A DNA stretch of 64,000 nt from JAIVJM01 sp963816985 (GTDB taxonomy: Bacteria > Acidobacteriota > Blastocatellia > Pyrinomonadales > Pyrinomonadaceae), in NCBI GenBank assembly GCA_963816985.1, contig CAWFMF010000004.1, positions 682,001 to 746,000 on the forward strand. The letters are read 5' to 3'. Positions within the stretch are counted from its first letter, which is position 1. Each line of letters starts with the position of its first letter. This document shows positions 45,615-54,505 of this stretch, in pieces. Under the pieces are notes generated by a model. That model searched no databases. It was not told the origin of the DNA and was given only the letters and a program-made list of their open reading frames with translations. A program made the position numbers and the translations under genes.

Positions 45615-47239
45615 CGGCTTCTCTTCGCCCGCCGCGGCCTGCTCACACCCGCGGGCGCGTCGGCAGGCTTCTGCGGGATTCGCGGGGCGGGCTCTATCTT
45701 TGCGATGAAGAGGTCGTATCTGCCGCTCCCCTCCCAGTTCGACGTGTACGCCACGAACCGCCCGTCACGGCTGATAGTCGGCTTCGGAGCGGCCCAATAA
45801 CCCGTCGAGTCACTCTTATTGTCCACCTTCGTCCGCGTATGTAACAGACGACGGATGCGGCCAGACCCGTCCGTCGCCACCTGCATCAACTCGTCCTCGT
45901 AAACACCTGTCTCGCCCACCCCCTCGCCGGGGTCGTCGTAGGTGCCGAGGAGCGCCCACCCCTCGTCGTCCGCGTAGAGCGAGGTGTGCTGGTCGTTCGA
46001 CCAGTCCGTCACGCCGCGCGAGTCTTTCATGTCGAAGAGTTGGACGCGCGTGTGCGGCGCGTCGAGGCGGCGGAAGCTGACGCCGCCCGTCCACGGGTCG
46101 CGACCGACGTTGGTGCCGGAGCCGCTGTCGCCGTGCGAGAAGGGCGCGTCGGTCGGGTTCCAGTTCAAAGCCTCGAAGCGCATGGTCTGGAGGTCGAGAA
46201 TCTTGCGCGGGTTGGTGTGCCGGTTGACTGAGAAGTATATGTAGCGGCCCGTCTTGTCGGGCACCGCCGCGTTGTAGTCGTCGTTCGGGACGTGCGCCAG
46301 CACACGGTCGGCGGATTTTTTCCAGATGATGAAGAAGAGCGGCTCGGAGCCCGCTCCCACTCGCTTGTGCATGAAGGTAAATATCTCGTCGGAGGCGTCC
46401 ACGTGCATCTCGAAGAGGAAGTCGGGACGACCCGGCGAGAGCTGCGGGGCGAAGTCCTTGAGCAGGGCGAAAGTGTTTGATGAGGGGCGGTAGGTGTAGA
46501 GCTTCATCCCCGTCGCCTTGTACTGCGCGTTGTAGTAGTTGACATGGACGAAGATGAGGTCGGGGTCGGTGCGCGACCACGTCGCGCCCTGCCATTCGAG
46601 CGCGACGCCGCCCGCGAGCGTCGGCGTGCGCCGGAGAGTCCTTCCGAGCGTGAAGGTGTCGGGGTCGAACGCCTTAATCAGAACTTCGCCGCTTGAGCCG
46701 CAGCGGATGAGGAGCCGCGTCGAGTCGGCGTTGAAGGTCGGCCAATGCGAGTAGTAAGTCCCGCAGCCGGGGGCCGGGGAGTCGCGCTCGTCGGTCGCGC
46801 GCATGACCTCTGTGCCGAAGACGGCGTCCACGTACTTGCCGCCCGCCGGGGGCCGCGCGGGGAGCGGCGGCTCGGCGTAAACCTTTCTGTCCGTCCTCAC
46901 GCGCGCGGGGCCGTCCGCCTTCTGCCACGCCCACGGCAGCGACGACGGCGCGTGTCGGAAGTCGCCCGTCAACGAGTCCGCTCCGAGGTACGGCGTTAGA
47001 GACTGCTCGACGCCCTTCGTCGGCGCAACGCGCGGCGCGCTCGTGACGGCTGAGGGCGCGGGGTTGAAGGCGAGCAGGCAGACCGAGAGGGCACAGCAAG
47101 CCTTGAGGGTTGCCGGGCCGCGCCTTCCTGAATGTGCGGGTCTGAATCTCACGCCTTCGCTGTTGCTCCGAATCTCAGGCCGTCGTTGATGAAGCGGCTG
47201 CTTGGCTCGCCTCCGTCGCCCCGCCGTGCGAAAAATCAT
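45611..47239 (-). CDS. Secreted TolB-like beta-propeller protein
   Basis: 542 residues. Repeated beta-strand blocks (WPTFNADSTRLLIRCGSSGE, ATWSRTDPDLIFVHVNYY, APKPTISRDGRFVAYTSNWE) suggest a WD40/TolB-type propeller. The N-terminus has a long basic leader before a hydrophobic segment (CCALSVCLLAFNPAPSA), so it is probably exported. A GTG at 47152 would give a more normal signal peptide. It is a paralogue of the N-terminal half of the protein at 51159-53828, with almost identical DNA in one stretch. Its role in the polysaccharide locus is unknown; polymer binding or trimming are possibilities only. Confidence 0.75.
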   Translation of the reverse strand: MIFRTAGRRRRAKQPLHQRRPEIRSNSEGVRFRPAHSGRRGPATLKACCALSVCLLAFNPAPSAVTSAPRVAPTKGVEQSLTPYLGADSLTGDFRHAPSSLPWAWQKADGPARVRTDRKVYAEPPLPARPPAGGKYVDAVFGTEVMRATDERDSPAPGCGTYYSHWPTFNADSTRLLIRCGSSGEVLIKAFDPDTFTLGRTLRRTPTLAGGVALEWQGATWSRTDPDLIFVHVNYYNAQYKATGMKLYTYRPSSNTFALLKDFAPQLSPGRPDFLFEMHVDASDEIFTFMHKRVGAGSEPLFFIIWKKSADRVLAHVPNDDYNAAVPDKTGRYIYFSVNRHTNPRKILDLQTMRFEALNWNPTDAPFSHGDSGSGTNVGRDPWTGGVSFRRLDAPHTRVQLFDMKDSRGVTDWSNDQHTSLYADDEGWALLGTYDDPGEGVGETGVYEDELMQVATDGSGRIRRLLHTRTKVDNKSDSTGYWAAPKPTISRDGRFVAYTSNWEGSGRYDLFIAKIEPAPRIPQKPADAPAGVSRPRRAKRSR

Positions 47240-47270
47240 AAAGGCTGGGGCACGTTTAAGTGAAGCGCCT

Positions 47271-48473
47271 TCAGGCGTCGCGGCGGGCGAGCGCCGTCTC
47301 GATGATCGCCCAGAGCTTGCGGTCGCTCCGCTCGGTCGAGAAGTTCTCGGCGATGTGCCGCCGCGCGTTTTGTCCGAGCCTCCCGGCGAGCTTCGGGTCG
47401 CGCGCGAGCGTCTTCATGTGCGCGGCCATCCCCTCGACGTCGCGCTCTTCGACGAGGAAGCCGGTCTCGCCCTCGGCCACCACGTCGGGGATTCCGGCGT
47501 GGCGCGTCGAGACGACGGGCAGGCCCGACGCCCCGGCTTCGAGGATGCCGACGGGCGTCCCTTCGCAATCGCCGTTCGGCGCTTCGATCGAGTGCTGCAC
47601 GAAGCAGCGCGCGGCGCGCATCTCGTCCTGCACGCGCGCGTGCGCCTGCGCGCCGAGGAATTCGACCGCGCCGTTCGAGAGGCCGAGTTCGGCGGCGAGC
47701 GCGCGGCACTCTTCGAGGAGCGGGCCGTCGCCTATCATGCGCAGGCGCGCTCGCGGCTCTTCGCGACGGACTTCGTGGAAAGCCCTGAGCGTCAACTGCG
47801 GGGCCTTCTTCTCGACGAAGCGACCGACGGCGACGAACAGCGGCGGCGAGTTCGACGGGTCGGCCCCGCCGAATCGCGCGCAGTCAATCCCGTAAGGGTT
47901 GTAGTGCAGCTTCTCTTCGGGCGCGCCGAGCGAGGCGAGTTTGCGCCGCATCGCGCGCGAGACGGCGACGACCGCCGCCGCCTCCCGGAACATGCGCGGG
48001 TAAGTCTCGCGGTGCTCTTCGAGCACTTCGCGGACGCTCGCGTCGTAGCCGTGGAAGTGGACGACGAGCGGGACTTGCAGACGGCGGCAAGCCTCAAAGA
48101 CGAGCGCGCCCGTGTCGCCGTACTCGGCGAGCACGACCTCCGTGCTCGCGCGACGGAAGGCCGCCGTGTAGGCGTCGGTCATCTCGCGCTCGATGCCGCC
48201 GCCCGAAAGTTTCCGCCTCGCCTTGTGATAGACGCGCCGCGCCTGCGAGAGCACGGGCCGCCCGCCCTCGGTCAGGGGGTAGCCGTAGACGAGCGTCGTG
48301 CGCGCGGGCAGTCGCTCGATGTGGCCGCGGATGAAGGTCTCGCTGAGCGCGGGCTCGTAGGGCGCGACGACGCACAGGCGCACGTCGCCGCGCCGCGACG
48401 CGCCGCGCGCTTCGTCCGCGAGCAGCCCTTCGCCGAATCTCGTCTCGGCGGAGTCCATGAGAGAGGGGCTCAT
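47271..48473 (-). CDS. Family 4 glycosyltransferase
   Basis: 400 residues of GT-B fold: ALSETFIRGHIERLPARTTL, VPLVVHFHGYDASVREVLEE, VAVGRFVEKKAPQLTLRAFH, VQDEMRAARCFVQHSIEAPN, GDCEGTPVGILEAGASGLPV with the donor-binding EAGASGLPVV, VSTRHAGIPDVVAEGETGFL. Its ATG overlaps the preceding methyltransferase stop by 4 bp. Substrates unknown. Confidence 0.9.
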   Translation of the reverse strand: MSPSLMDSAETRFGEGLLADEARGASRRGDVRLCVVAPYEPALSETFIRGHIERLPARTTLVYGYPLTEGGRPVLSQARRVYHKARRKLSGGGIEREMTDAYTAAFRRASTEVVLAEYGDTGALVFEACRRLQVPLVVHFHGYDASVREVLEEHRETYPRMFREAAAVVAVSRAMRRKLASLGAPEEKLHYNPYGIDCARFGGADPSNSPPLFVAVGRFVEKKAPQLTLRAFHEVRREEPRARLRMIGDGPLLEECRALAAELGLSNGAVEFLGAQAHARVQDEMRAARCFVQHSIEAPNGDCEGTPVGILEAGASGLPVVSTRHAGIPDVVAEGETGFLVEERDVEGMAAHMKTLARDPKLAGRLGQNARRHIAENFSTERSDRKLWAIIETALARRDA

Positions 48474-49258
48474 TTGGTCATCTCGACCACGCGGTTCGTG
48501 GCGAAGTGGCCGAGCGCGGGGAGACGCCGGAGGATGGCGGCGTCCATCCTGTAGCTCTGGTGGATGAACCGCCGTTCGAGCGGGGGGAGGACGGTGACGA
48601 CGCTCGTCGTCGGCAGCAAGAACGCCTTCGAGCGGTACGAGGAGAAGTCGCGGGCGTAAGTCTCAAGCTCGCGGTCGGTGAGCGGCCTCTCGAAGGGCGA
48701 GACTTCGGGCGAGCGGTAGGGGATGAGTCCGCGGACGAATTTGACGAGGCGTGAGTTCCTCACCGGCTCAAGGAAGATCGCGCGCCCGCCCGGTCGCAGC
48801 ACGCGCCGAACTTCGCGCGCCGAGAGCGCGAGGTCGAGGTGGTGGAGGATGGCGATGCCGAAGACCACGTCCACCGACTCGTCCGGCAGGGGGAGGTCGT
48901 GCGCCGAGCCGACGACGAACTCGACGCCTTCGCGGATGCCGTTGACTTCGAGCCGCCGCCGCGCGACTTCGATGAGGTCGGGCGAGATGTCGAGGGCTTT
49001 CACGTCGGCCCCGCGCCGCGCGAGGATGAGCGTGTTGCCCCCGTCGCCGCAGCCGTATTCGAGCACGGTCTTGCCGCGCGCGTCGCCGAGCAGGTGAAAG
49101 CAATATTCCAGCGGGTAGACCGTGTCCGCCGGGGGGTTCAGGTAGCACCCGCAGTTGTTCTCCGTGGCGAGCATGTTGGAGGTGTCGGTGTTGGACGCCT
49201 CGACGGCGCTCCGCTCGACCTCGGCCCGCTCCCACTCCTGAATCGTCGCTTTCGACAT
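48470..49258 (-). CDS. Class I SAM-dependent methyltransferase
   Basis: 262 residues. Motif I is VLEYGCGDGGNTLILARRG, then ADVKALDISPDLIEVARRRL, SVDVVFGIAILHHLDLALSA and VRRVLRPGGRAIFLEPVRNS. A Cys-containing segment (ENNCGCYLNPPADTVYPLEY) lies before the core. GAGAGG precedes the ATG at 49258. It probably methylates a sugar or lipid intermediate, as inferred from the surrounding glycosyltransferases. Confidence 0.86.
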   Translation of the reverse strand: MSKATIQEWERAEVERSAVEASNTDTSNMLATENNCGCYLNPPADTVYPLEYCFHLLGDARGKTVLEYGCGDGGNTLILARRGADVKALDISPDLIEVARRRLEVNGIREGVEFVVGSAHDLPLPDESVDVVFGIAILHHLDLALSAREVRRVLRPGGRAIFLEPVRNSRLVKFVRGLIPYRSPEVSPFERPLTDRELETYARDFSSYRSKAFLLPTTSVVTVLPPLERRFIHQSYRMDAAILRRLPALGHFATNRVVEMTK

Positions 49259-49338
49259 ACGAACCTCTCGCTCTTTAAGACTAGATGCGGCCCCCGGCGG
49301 GCGGCTGGCGCGCGAGCACGTCGCTCGCCATCCGTCGT

Positions 49339-50919
49339 TCAGCCCGCCTCGACCGGCCCTTCGACCGATAGAAGGTCTGCCTCTTTCCTCCTCAGCACGA
49401 TGGCGGCCACCTCCCGCGCATCCCTCAGCGCCCTTCTCCCCGCCGGCAGCGCCCAGAGGGTGACGAGCGCGGCCACCAAAGCAATTAACAATGCGACGAC
49501 GACGCCGACGAGCGGGCTCGGCACTGTGACCCAACGGCGGAAGAGAAAGACCGCCGCCAACACGACCAGCGAGGCGCAGAACGAAGGGGCCGCGGCGACG
49601 TAAAAATCGGTGGCGCGCACGGGGCCGGAGCGCCCGACGAAATAGAAGAGGAGCGGCGTGACGACGCCGACGAAGACCAGCGAATACGAAGTGGCGACGC
49701 CGACCGTCCCCCACGGCAGCCCGGCCACGATTGAGACGACGATGAGCGTGCTGCCGATCAGCCCCCACTGGAACAGGTGGCGCATGCGACCCTGCGTGAT
49801 GAACAGCCAGCCCGTCGTATTGGTGATGGGCTGGACGAGCGCCGCCAGTCCGAGCACGGCGAAGATGCGTCCGGCCTCCGTCCACTGCGGCCCGAGGACG
49901 ACGAGCACCAGCCAGTCCGAGACCGCGATCATGAAAGCGATGCCCGGCATCGTCACCATCGCGACCTTCTCAAGGATGCGCAGGTAAGCTCGACGGTAAC
50001 GCTCTGGCGCGTCGTTGAGGCGGCTCAGGGCGGGTACGGCGACGGTCGTAATCGGCGAGTTGATCTGGTCGAGCGGCATCAGCAGAAGCTGGTAAGCCTT
50101 GACGTAGAGGCCGAGCTGCTGGCTCCCCCAGAAGCGCCCGATGAGGATGTTGTCCGCGTTGCGCGCGAAGTGATTGATGACGCTGAAGCCCGTGAAATTG
50201 CCGCCGAAGGCGAGCATCGAGCGCACCCCTGAGTCGCGCGACGGGGGGCCGGGCCACCAGCCGCACGCGAACCAGATGCAGACCAGATAAACCAGACTGA
50301 GCGCGAGGTGCCCGCCGACCAGAGCCCAGTAGCCCGCGCCGTACCACGCGAGCAGGACGGTCGCCGCGACGCTCGACAAAAGCGCCGCGACTTCAGCCGC
50401 CGACAAAGCCCCGAACCGCATCTGGCGGCGGAGCAACGCTTCGTGCTGCACGGTCAGGCCGCCGAAGAGGAACCCGGCGCAGTAGGCGAGCGTGATGGCC
50501 GTCAGGCGCGGCTCGCCGTAGAACCACGCGACGAGGGGCGCGAGGGCCGCCGTCAAAGCGGCGACCCCGACACTCAGCGCCACGTTGACCCAGAAGAGCG
50601 TGCTGACCTGCGCGTGCGTGATCTCTTCACGCTGCACGGTCGCCGCCGACAGCCCCAAATCTTTGAACAGTGCGACGAAGCTCGTGACGACCGCCACCAT
50701 GCCGACGAGGCCGTAGTCCGCCGGTCGCAGGAGGCGTGCGAGAACCACCGTCGCGATCATCATCGCGGCGAATTTGAAGCCCTGCGAGATGACCGTCACG
50801 GCTCCGCCGCGGGCCGTGCGCGCGCCCAGATTCGCTTTCAGGCGCTCGGTGCCAAAGTGCCCGTCACGCTCGGCGGCGGGCACGATTGTCTCAGCGGGGG
50901 ATGACAGGTCTTGGGCCAT
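49339..50919 (-). CDS. Polysaccharide flippase (Wzx/MOP family)
   Basis: 526 residues with about 12-14 hydrophobic helices (for example FKFAAMMIATVVLARLL, VVTSFVALFKDLGLSAATVQ, GIAFMIAVSDWLVLVVLG). DYGLVGMVAVVTSF, VQREEITHAQVSTLFWVN and FARNADNILIGRFWGSQQLG are typical of the lipopolysaccharide-biosynthesis MOP exporters. It would flip the lipid-linked repeat unit across the inner membrane. The ATG at 50919 is a conservative start; in-frame starts exist at 50943 and at GTG 50970, none with a clear Shine-Dalgarno. Confidence 0.88.
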   Translation of the reverse strand: MAQDLSSPAETIVPAAERDGHFGTERLKANLGARTARGGAVTVISQGFKFAAMMIATVVLARLLRPADYGLVGMVAVVTSFVALFKDLGLSAATVQREEITHAQVSTLFWVNVALSVGVAALTAALAPLVAWFYGEPRLTAITLAYCAGFLFGGLTVQHEALLRRQMRFGALSAAEVAALLSSVAATVLLAWYGAGYWALVGGHLALSLVYLVCIWFACGWWPGPPSRDSGVRSMLAFGGNFTGFSVINHFARNADNILIGRFWGSQQLGLYVKAYQLLLMPLDQINSPITTVAVPALSRLNDAPERYRRAYLRILEKVAMVTMPGIAFMIAVSDWLVLVVLGPQWTEAGRIFAVLGLAALVQPITNTTGWLFITQGRMRHLFQWGLIGSTLIVVSIVAGLPWGTVGVATSYSLVFVGVVTPLLFYFVGRSGPVRATDFYVAAAPSFCASLVVLAAVFLFRRWVTVPSPLVGVVVALLIALVAALVTLWALPAGRRALRDAREVAAIVLRRKEADLLSVEGPVEAG

Positions 50920-51074
50920 CGGGCGTTTGTCGTGGACGCCCATCCGACGCGGACGGGCGGGAACTTCCACGAATTACATTAACATGAATTTCCTTCGGAG
51001 AGACCAACGTCGTGGGTCGCGCGCGCGGAAGCCATGCCGTTCGTTTGCGCCGCGAAGACTTCAACGACAAGCGG

Positions 51075-51123
51075 GCCGCGCCGGCACTTCGGGGCAGGTC
51101 GAGGCCCGAAGTGCCGGCGCGGC
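51075..51123 (-). terminator. Perfect 19-bp hairpin downstream of the propeller-DUF4214 gene
   Basis: GCCGCGCCGGCACTTCGGG pairs perfectly with its complement at 51105-51123 across an 11-nt loop. No T-run follows on the minus strand, so termination is uncertain. Confidence 0.5.
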
Positions 51124-51158
51124 TCATCTCGTCCGGCGTTGATAGGAAGAGGTCTTGC

Positions 51159-53828
51159 TTACTGCTGCCGGAAGCGGTTGCGGTACTCGATGGAGTCGAG
51201 GAAGGCCGCGACCATCTGCGCGCGGTTGTAGTCGCCGCCGTTGTCGTCGAGCTTCTTGAGCCAGAAGCGGAAGCCGCCCTCGTCCGGGTCGCGCCGCATA
51301 TAGCCGAAGTACTGCATCAGCACGAACGCCTTGTTCAGCTCCTTGCGCGAGACCGCCGGGTGGTCAACGATCCTGGCGAGCACGTCGGCGCGCGTGGCCC
51401 CGGCTTGCAGTTGGGAGATGAGCGCGTCGCGCTCCACCTGCGTCGCCTCGACGCCCAGCATGTCGGTGAAGAGGACGTTAACGAACCAGTAGTCGTTCAG
51501 CCCGTCGTAGCGCGCGCGGAAATCGTCGCGCCGCACCCACGCGTCGAGGAAGGCACGCTTGTTGGCCGACAGTTTGTCCGCCCACCCGGCTGTCCCGACC
51601 GTCACGCCCTTGCCCAACTCGCGCGTGTCGGCGACGAACTCGTCGAAGCGCACCGTCCGCCCGTAAGTGGCGCGGTAGAGGCGGTAGGCGAAGTAGCCCG
51701 TCTCCCTGAACTCGATGGAGAGGAAGTAAGCGGCGGAGACATCAATCCGCCGGGCCGCGACGCACGCGCGGTCTGTGCCGCACTCGGCAATCTTATTCGT
51801 CCAGTAGTTGCGCCCGCCCTCGTCGGGCTCGCGCCCGAAGAAGTCCTGATAGTGCGAGCGGACGAAGTACTGCGCGTAGTCGCTGAAGTTCTCGACGTTG
51901 CCGTGCTGCATCATCACGCCGGCCCGTTCGAGCTGGTCAATGGCCGCGCCGAGGCTCGTCCGCGCCTCGGCGAAGGAGGACTGCTCGGCGAGCGTGTTGG
52001 CGCGGCTCGCGTGGTCGAAGGCGCTCGTGAGCGCCGTCTCGATGCGGGCCGCCGCCTCGTAGAAGCTCCGCTCGGTGCCGAAGTCCATGTAGGCCTGCTG
52101 GATGGTCGCCACGACGGCGGCGATGCGACCGGCGGGCGCGACCGCCATCTGCGGCGTGTTGGTCACCGGGGCGTTCCCGCCCGTGCTCGCCGTGACGGCC
52201 AGGTCGTTGCTCACGGCCTGCGCGTCCACGCGCGCCTTCGTGAGACTGCTCAACGCACGGCCCGGCGTGCCGGAGGGCGTCGGCTCAGGCGTGGGGGCCG
52301 GAGTCGGCGTCGGCGTCGGCGTCGCCAGCGGCGGCGGGACAGGAGCCGGAGTCGGCTCAGGAGTGGGAGCGGGTGTCGGCTCAGGCGTCGGAGTCGCCGT
52401 CGGCGCAGGAGTTGGAGAAGGAGAGGGAGAGGGAGAGGGAGCAGGAGTCGGAGTTGGCGGCGGCTGCGACGGCCCGGAGGCGGCTTCTATCTTGGCGATG
52501 AAGAGGTCGTACCTGCCGCTCGCTTCCCAGTTCGACGTGTAGGCCACGAACCGCCCGTCGCGGCTGATGGTCGGCTTCGGGGCCGCCCAGTATCCGGTCG
52601 TCTCCGAGCGGTTGTCTACTTTCGTCCGCGTGTGCAACAGACGACGGATGCGCCCCGACCCGTCGGTCGCCACCTGCATCAGCTCGTCCTCGTAAACGCC
52701 CGTCTCGCCCGACCCTTCCGCCGGGTCGTCGTATGTCCCAAGCAGCGCCCACCCCTCGTCGTCCGCGTACAGAGATGTGTGCTGGTCGTTCGACCAGTCG
52801 GTGACGCCGCGCGAGTCTTTCATGTCGAAGAGCTGGACGCGCGTGTGCGGCGCGTCGAGGCGGCGGAAGCTGACGCCGCCCGTCCACGGGTCGCGACCGA
52901 CGTTGGTGCCGGAGCCGCTGTCGCCGTGCGAGAACGGCGCGTCCGTGGAGTTCCACAGGAGAGACTCGAAGCGCATCGTCCACAAGTCGAGAATCTTTCT
53001 GGGGCTGGCGTACTGGTTGGGGGAGAAGTAGACGTAGCGCCCGGTCTTGTCGGGGAGCGCGGCGTTGTAGTCATCGTTCGGGACGTGCGCCAGCACGCGG
53101 TCGGTCGAGCGTTCCCAGACGATGTAGAAGAGGGGCTCGCTCCCCGCGCCCACTCGCTTGTGCATGAAGGTGAAGACCTCGTCGCGCGCGTCCACGTGCA
53201 TCTCGAAGAGGAAGTCGGGCTGTCCGGGGGCGAGCTGCGGGGCGAAGTCCTTGAGAAGTGTGTAGGAGTTGGTCGAGGGCCGGTAGGTGTAGACCTTCAT
53301 CCCCGTCTGCGCGTAGTTGGGGTGGTAGTAGTTGGCGTGGACGAAGATGAGGTCGGGGTCGGTGCGCGACCACATCGCGCCCTGCCATTCGAGCGTCGAG
53401 CCGTCCGGCAGGTTCGGCAGGTTCGCACGGAGCGTGCCCCGCAGCTCGAAGTTGGCCGGGTCGAATCGCTTAATCAAGGCCCCGCCGGTGATGCCGTTGC
53501 GGATGAGCAGCAGCGTGTTGTCGGCGTTGAAGGTCGGCCACTGCGAGTAATACGTCCCGCAGCCCAGCGCGGGGCAATCCTGCGCGTCCGTCGCGCGCAT
53601 GACCTCCGCGCCGAAGACGGCGTCCACGTACTTGCCGCCCGCCGCCGGAAGCGCAGGCAGCGACGGCTCGGCGTAGACGCGCCTGTCCGTCTTGACGCCC
53701 GGCGTCGCGGACTGCGCGCGCACGACGACCAACTGTCCGGAGACGAGGCCGACGAGGATGACTGCGATGATTGACCTGAGGGAAAAGAGGCGAGCAGTGA
53801 ACGCAAGACGCCCACACCGGTATGACAT
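51159..53828 (-). CDS. Secreted propeller protein fused to DUF4214
   Basis: 889 residues. A signal peptide (IIAVILVGLVSGQLVVVRAQ) is followed by a TolB/WD40-like propeller (residues about 45-450) paralogous to 45611-47239. A Pro/Thr/Ser/Ala linker of about 80 residues comes next (PTPTPAPSPSPSPSPTPAP and similar). The C-terminal region has two DUF4214 units: YFVRSHYQDFFGREPDEGGR, then FVLMQYFGYMRRDPDEGGFR, both with the FGR/DPDEGG pattern. DUF4214 is common in surface or extracellular proteins. It is probably displayed on or secreted from the cell beside the exopolysaccharide. Function unknown. Confidence 0.83.
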   Translation of the reverse strand: MSYRCGRLAFTARLFSLRSIIAVILVGLVSGQLVVVRAQSATPGVKTDRRVYAEPSLPALPAAGGKYVDAVFGAEVMRATDAQDCPALGCGTYYSQWPTFNADNTLLLIRNGITGGALIKRFDPANFELRGTLRANLPNLPDGSTLEWQGAMWSRTDPDLIFVHANYYHPNYAQTGMKVYTYRPSTNSYTLLKDFAPQLAPGQPDFLFEMHVDARDEVFTFMHKRVGAGSEPLFYIVWERSTDRVLAHVPNDDYNAALPDKTGRYVYFSPNQYASPRKILDLWTMRFESLLWNSTDAPFSHGDSGSGTNVGRDPWTGGVSFRRLDAPHTRVQLFDMKDSRGVTDWSNDQHTSLYADDEGWALLGTYDDPAEGSGETGVYEDELMQVATDGSGRIRRLLHTRTKVDNRSETTGYWAAPKPTISRDGRFVAYTSNWEASGRYDLFIAKIEAASGPSQPPPTPTPAPSPSPSPSPTPAPTATPTPEPTPAPTPEPTPAPVPPPLATPTPTPTPAPTPEPTPSGTPGRALSSLTKARVDAQAVSNDLAVTASTGGNAPVTNTPQMAVAPAGRIAAVVATIQQAYMDFGTERSFYEAAARIETALTSAFDHASRANTLAEQSSFAEARTSLGAAIDQLERAGVMMQHGNVENFSDYAQYFVRSHYQDFFGREPDEGGRNYWTNKIAECGTDRACVAARRIDVSAAYFLSIEFRETGYFAYRLYRATYGRTVRFDEFVADTRELGKGVTVGTAGWADKLSANKRAFLDAWVRRDDFRARYDGLNDYWFVNVLFTDMLGVEATQVERDALISQLQAGATRADVLARIVDHPAVSRKELNKAFVLMQYFGYMRRDPDEGGFRFWLKKLDDNGGDYNRAQMVAAFLDSIEYRNRFRQQ

Positions 53829-54264
53829 TGTAGTTTCACCAGGTAGCCCGGCTAGGTCGGCGCAGCTTGCGTGCCGATCCCCGTGGCTTTGCGGCCCACG
53901 CTCGCGCGTGGTGTGCCTTTATTCAGTGATGTAAATAGGCCCGGTCGGCGAACGCGTGCCCGGACGGCAAAGACTTTAAGCGTTGATGAGGAGGGGTTGC
54001 CCTCGAAATCGAGGGCGGGCGAGAGTTGCGGCTCGAATTTCCGCCGCATCCGGACGGATGCCCATTGGCCGTGTGACTCGCTCTTTCGGCGAACCACAAA
54101 TCTACAATAACCACTCTGGCCGAACCTTGTCAACGACCTTTTTATTTCGCCTTCATTTCACCGTTTTGCCCTTATTTTTCGCCTCTCGGCCTTCAACGGC
54201 AAAGGCGTCCGGGCGGCGGCGCGCGTTAATCGAGCGCGCGCCGCCGCCCTCTCTATTTAAAGTG
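53829..54264. other. Divergent intergenic region
   Basis: Contains no convincing gene. A GC-rich hairpin (54212-54225 with 54235-54249, one bulge) lies just upstream of the plus-strand promoter. TATTTA near 53930-53940 could be part of a minus-strand promoter, but no good -35 partner was found. Confidence 0.4.
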
Positions 54265-54294
54265 TTGTCAGCCCCCGGCGCGAAAACATATAAT
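54265..54294 (+). promoter_or_regulatory. Sigma-70 promoter of the plus-strand glycan operon
   Basis: TTGTCA (54265-54270), an 18-bp spacer and a perfect TATAAT (54289-54294). It predicts a 5' leader of about 205 nt before the methyltransferase ATG at 54506. Confidence 0.65.
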
Positions 54295-54505
54295 GACCGA
54301 AGGCGGGCCTCGCCCTTGCTTCCGCCGGACGCGAAGCGGCAGCCCGAACACGCTCTCTGAAGCCCGCGAGGTCTTTATCAACGCGCCCTCCCTGATTCCC
54401 GGCAACACCACAACCCTACAACCGACGCTCGTGCGCGATTCATGCGCGCCCGACTTCAATACCAGTCCGCGACCCGTCAGGTGGGTCTTTCAGAGGAAGC
54501 TAAGG

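Noticed and set aside
52270..52480. GGCGTCGG/GGAGAGGGAGA-like tandem repeats as a regulatory or satellite repeat
   Set aside because: They are codons of the Pro/Thr/Ser linker of the DUF4214 protein, in frame throughout.
51012..53774. Very long plus-strand open frames antisense to real genes (also 5817-7952, 22236-23504, 36323-38020, 38031-40487)
   Set aside because: They are low in recognisable motifs, biased to Arg/Val/Asp/Leu, and exactly mirror minus-strand genes with clear families; high G+C makes such frames common.
53852..54133. A 93-codon minus-strand frame in the divergent intergenic region
   Set aside because: No Shine-Dalgarno, no recognisable motif, mixed composition; several competing frames overlap it.
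54293..54505. N-terminal extension of the methyltransferase from ATG 54293
   Set aside because: The codon overlaps the TATAAT -10 box and the extra 71 residues have no family resemblance.
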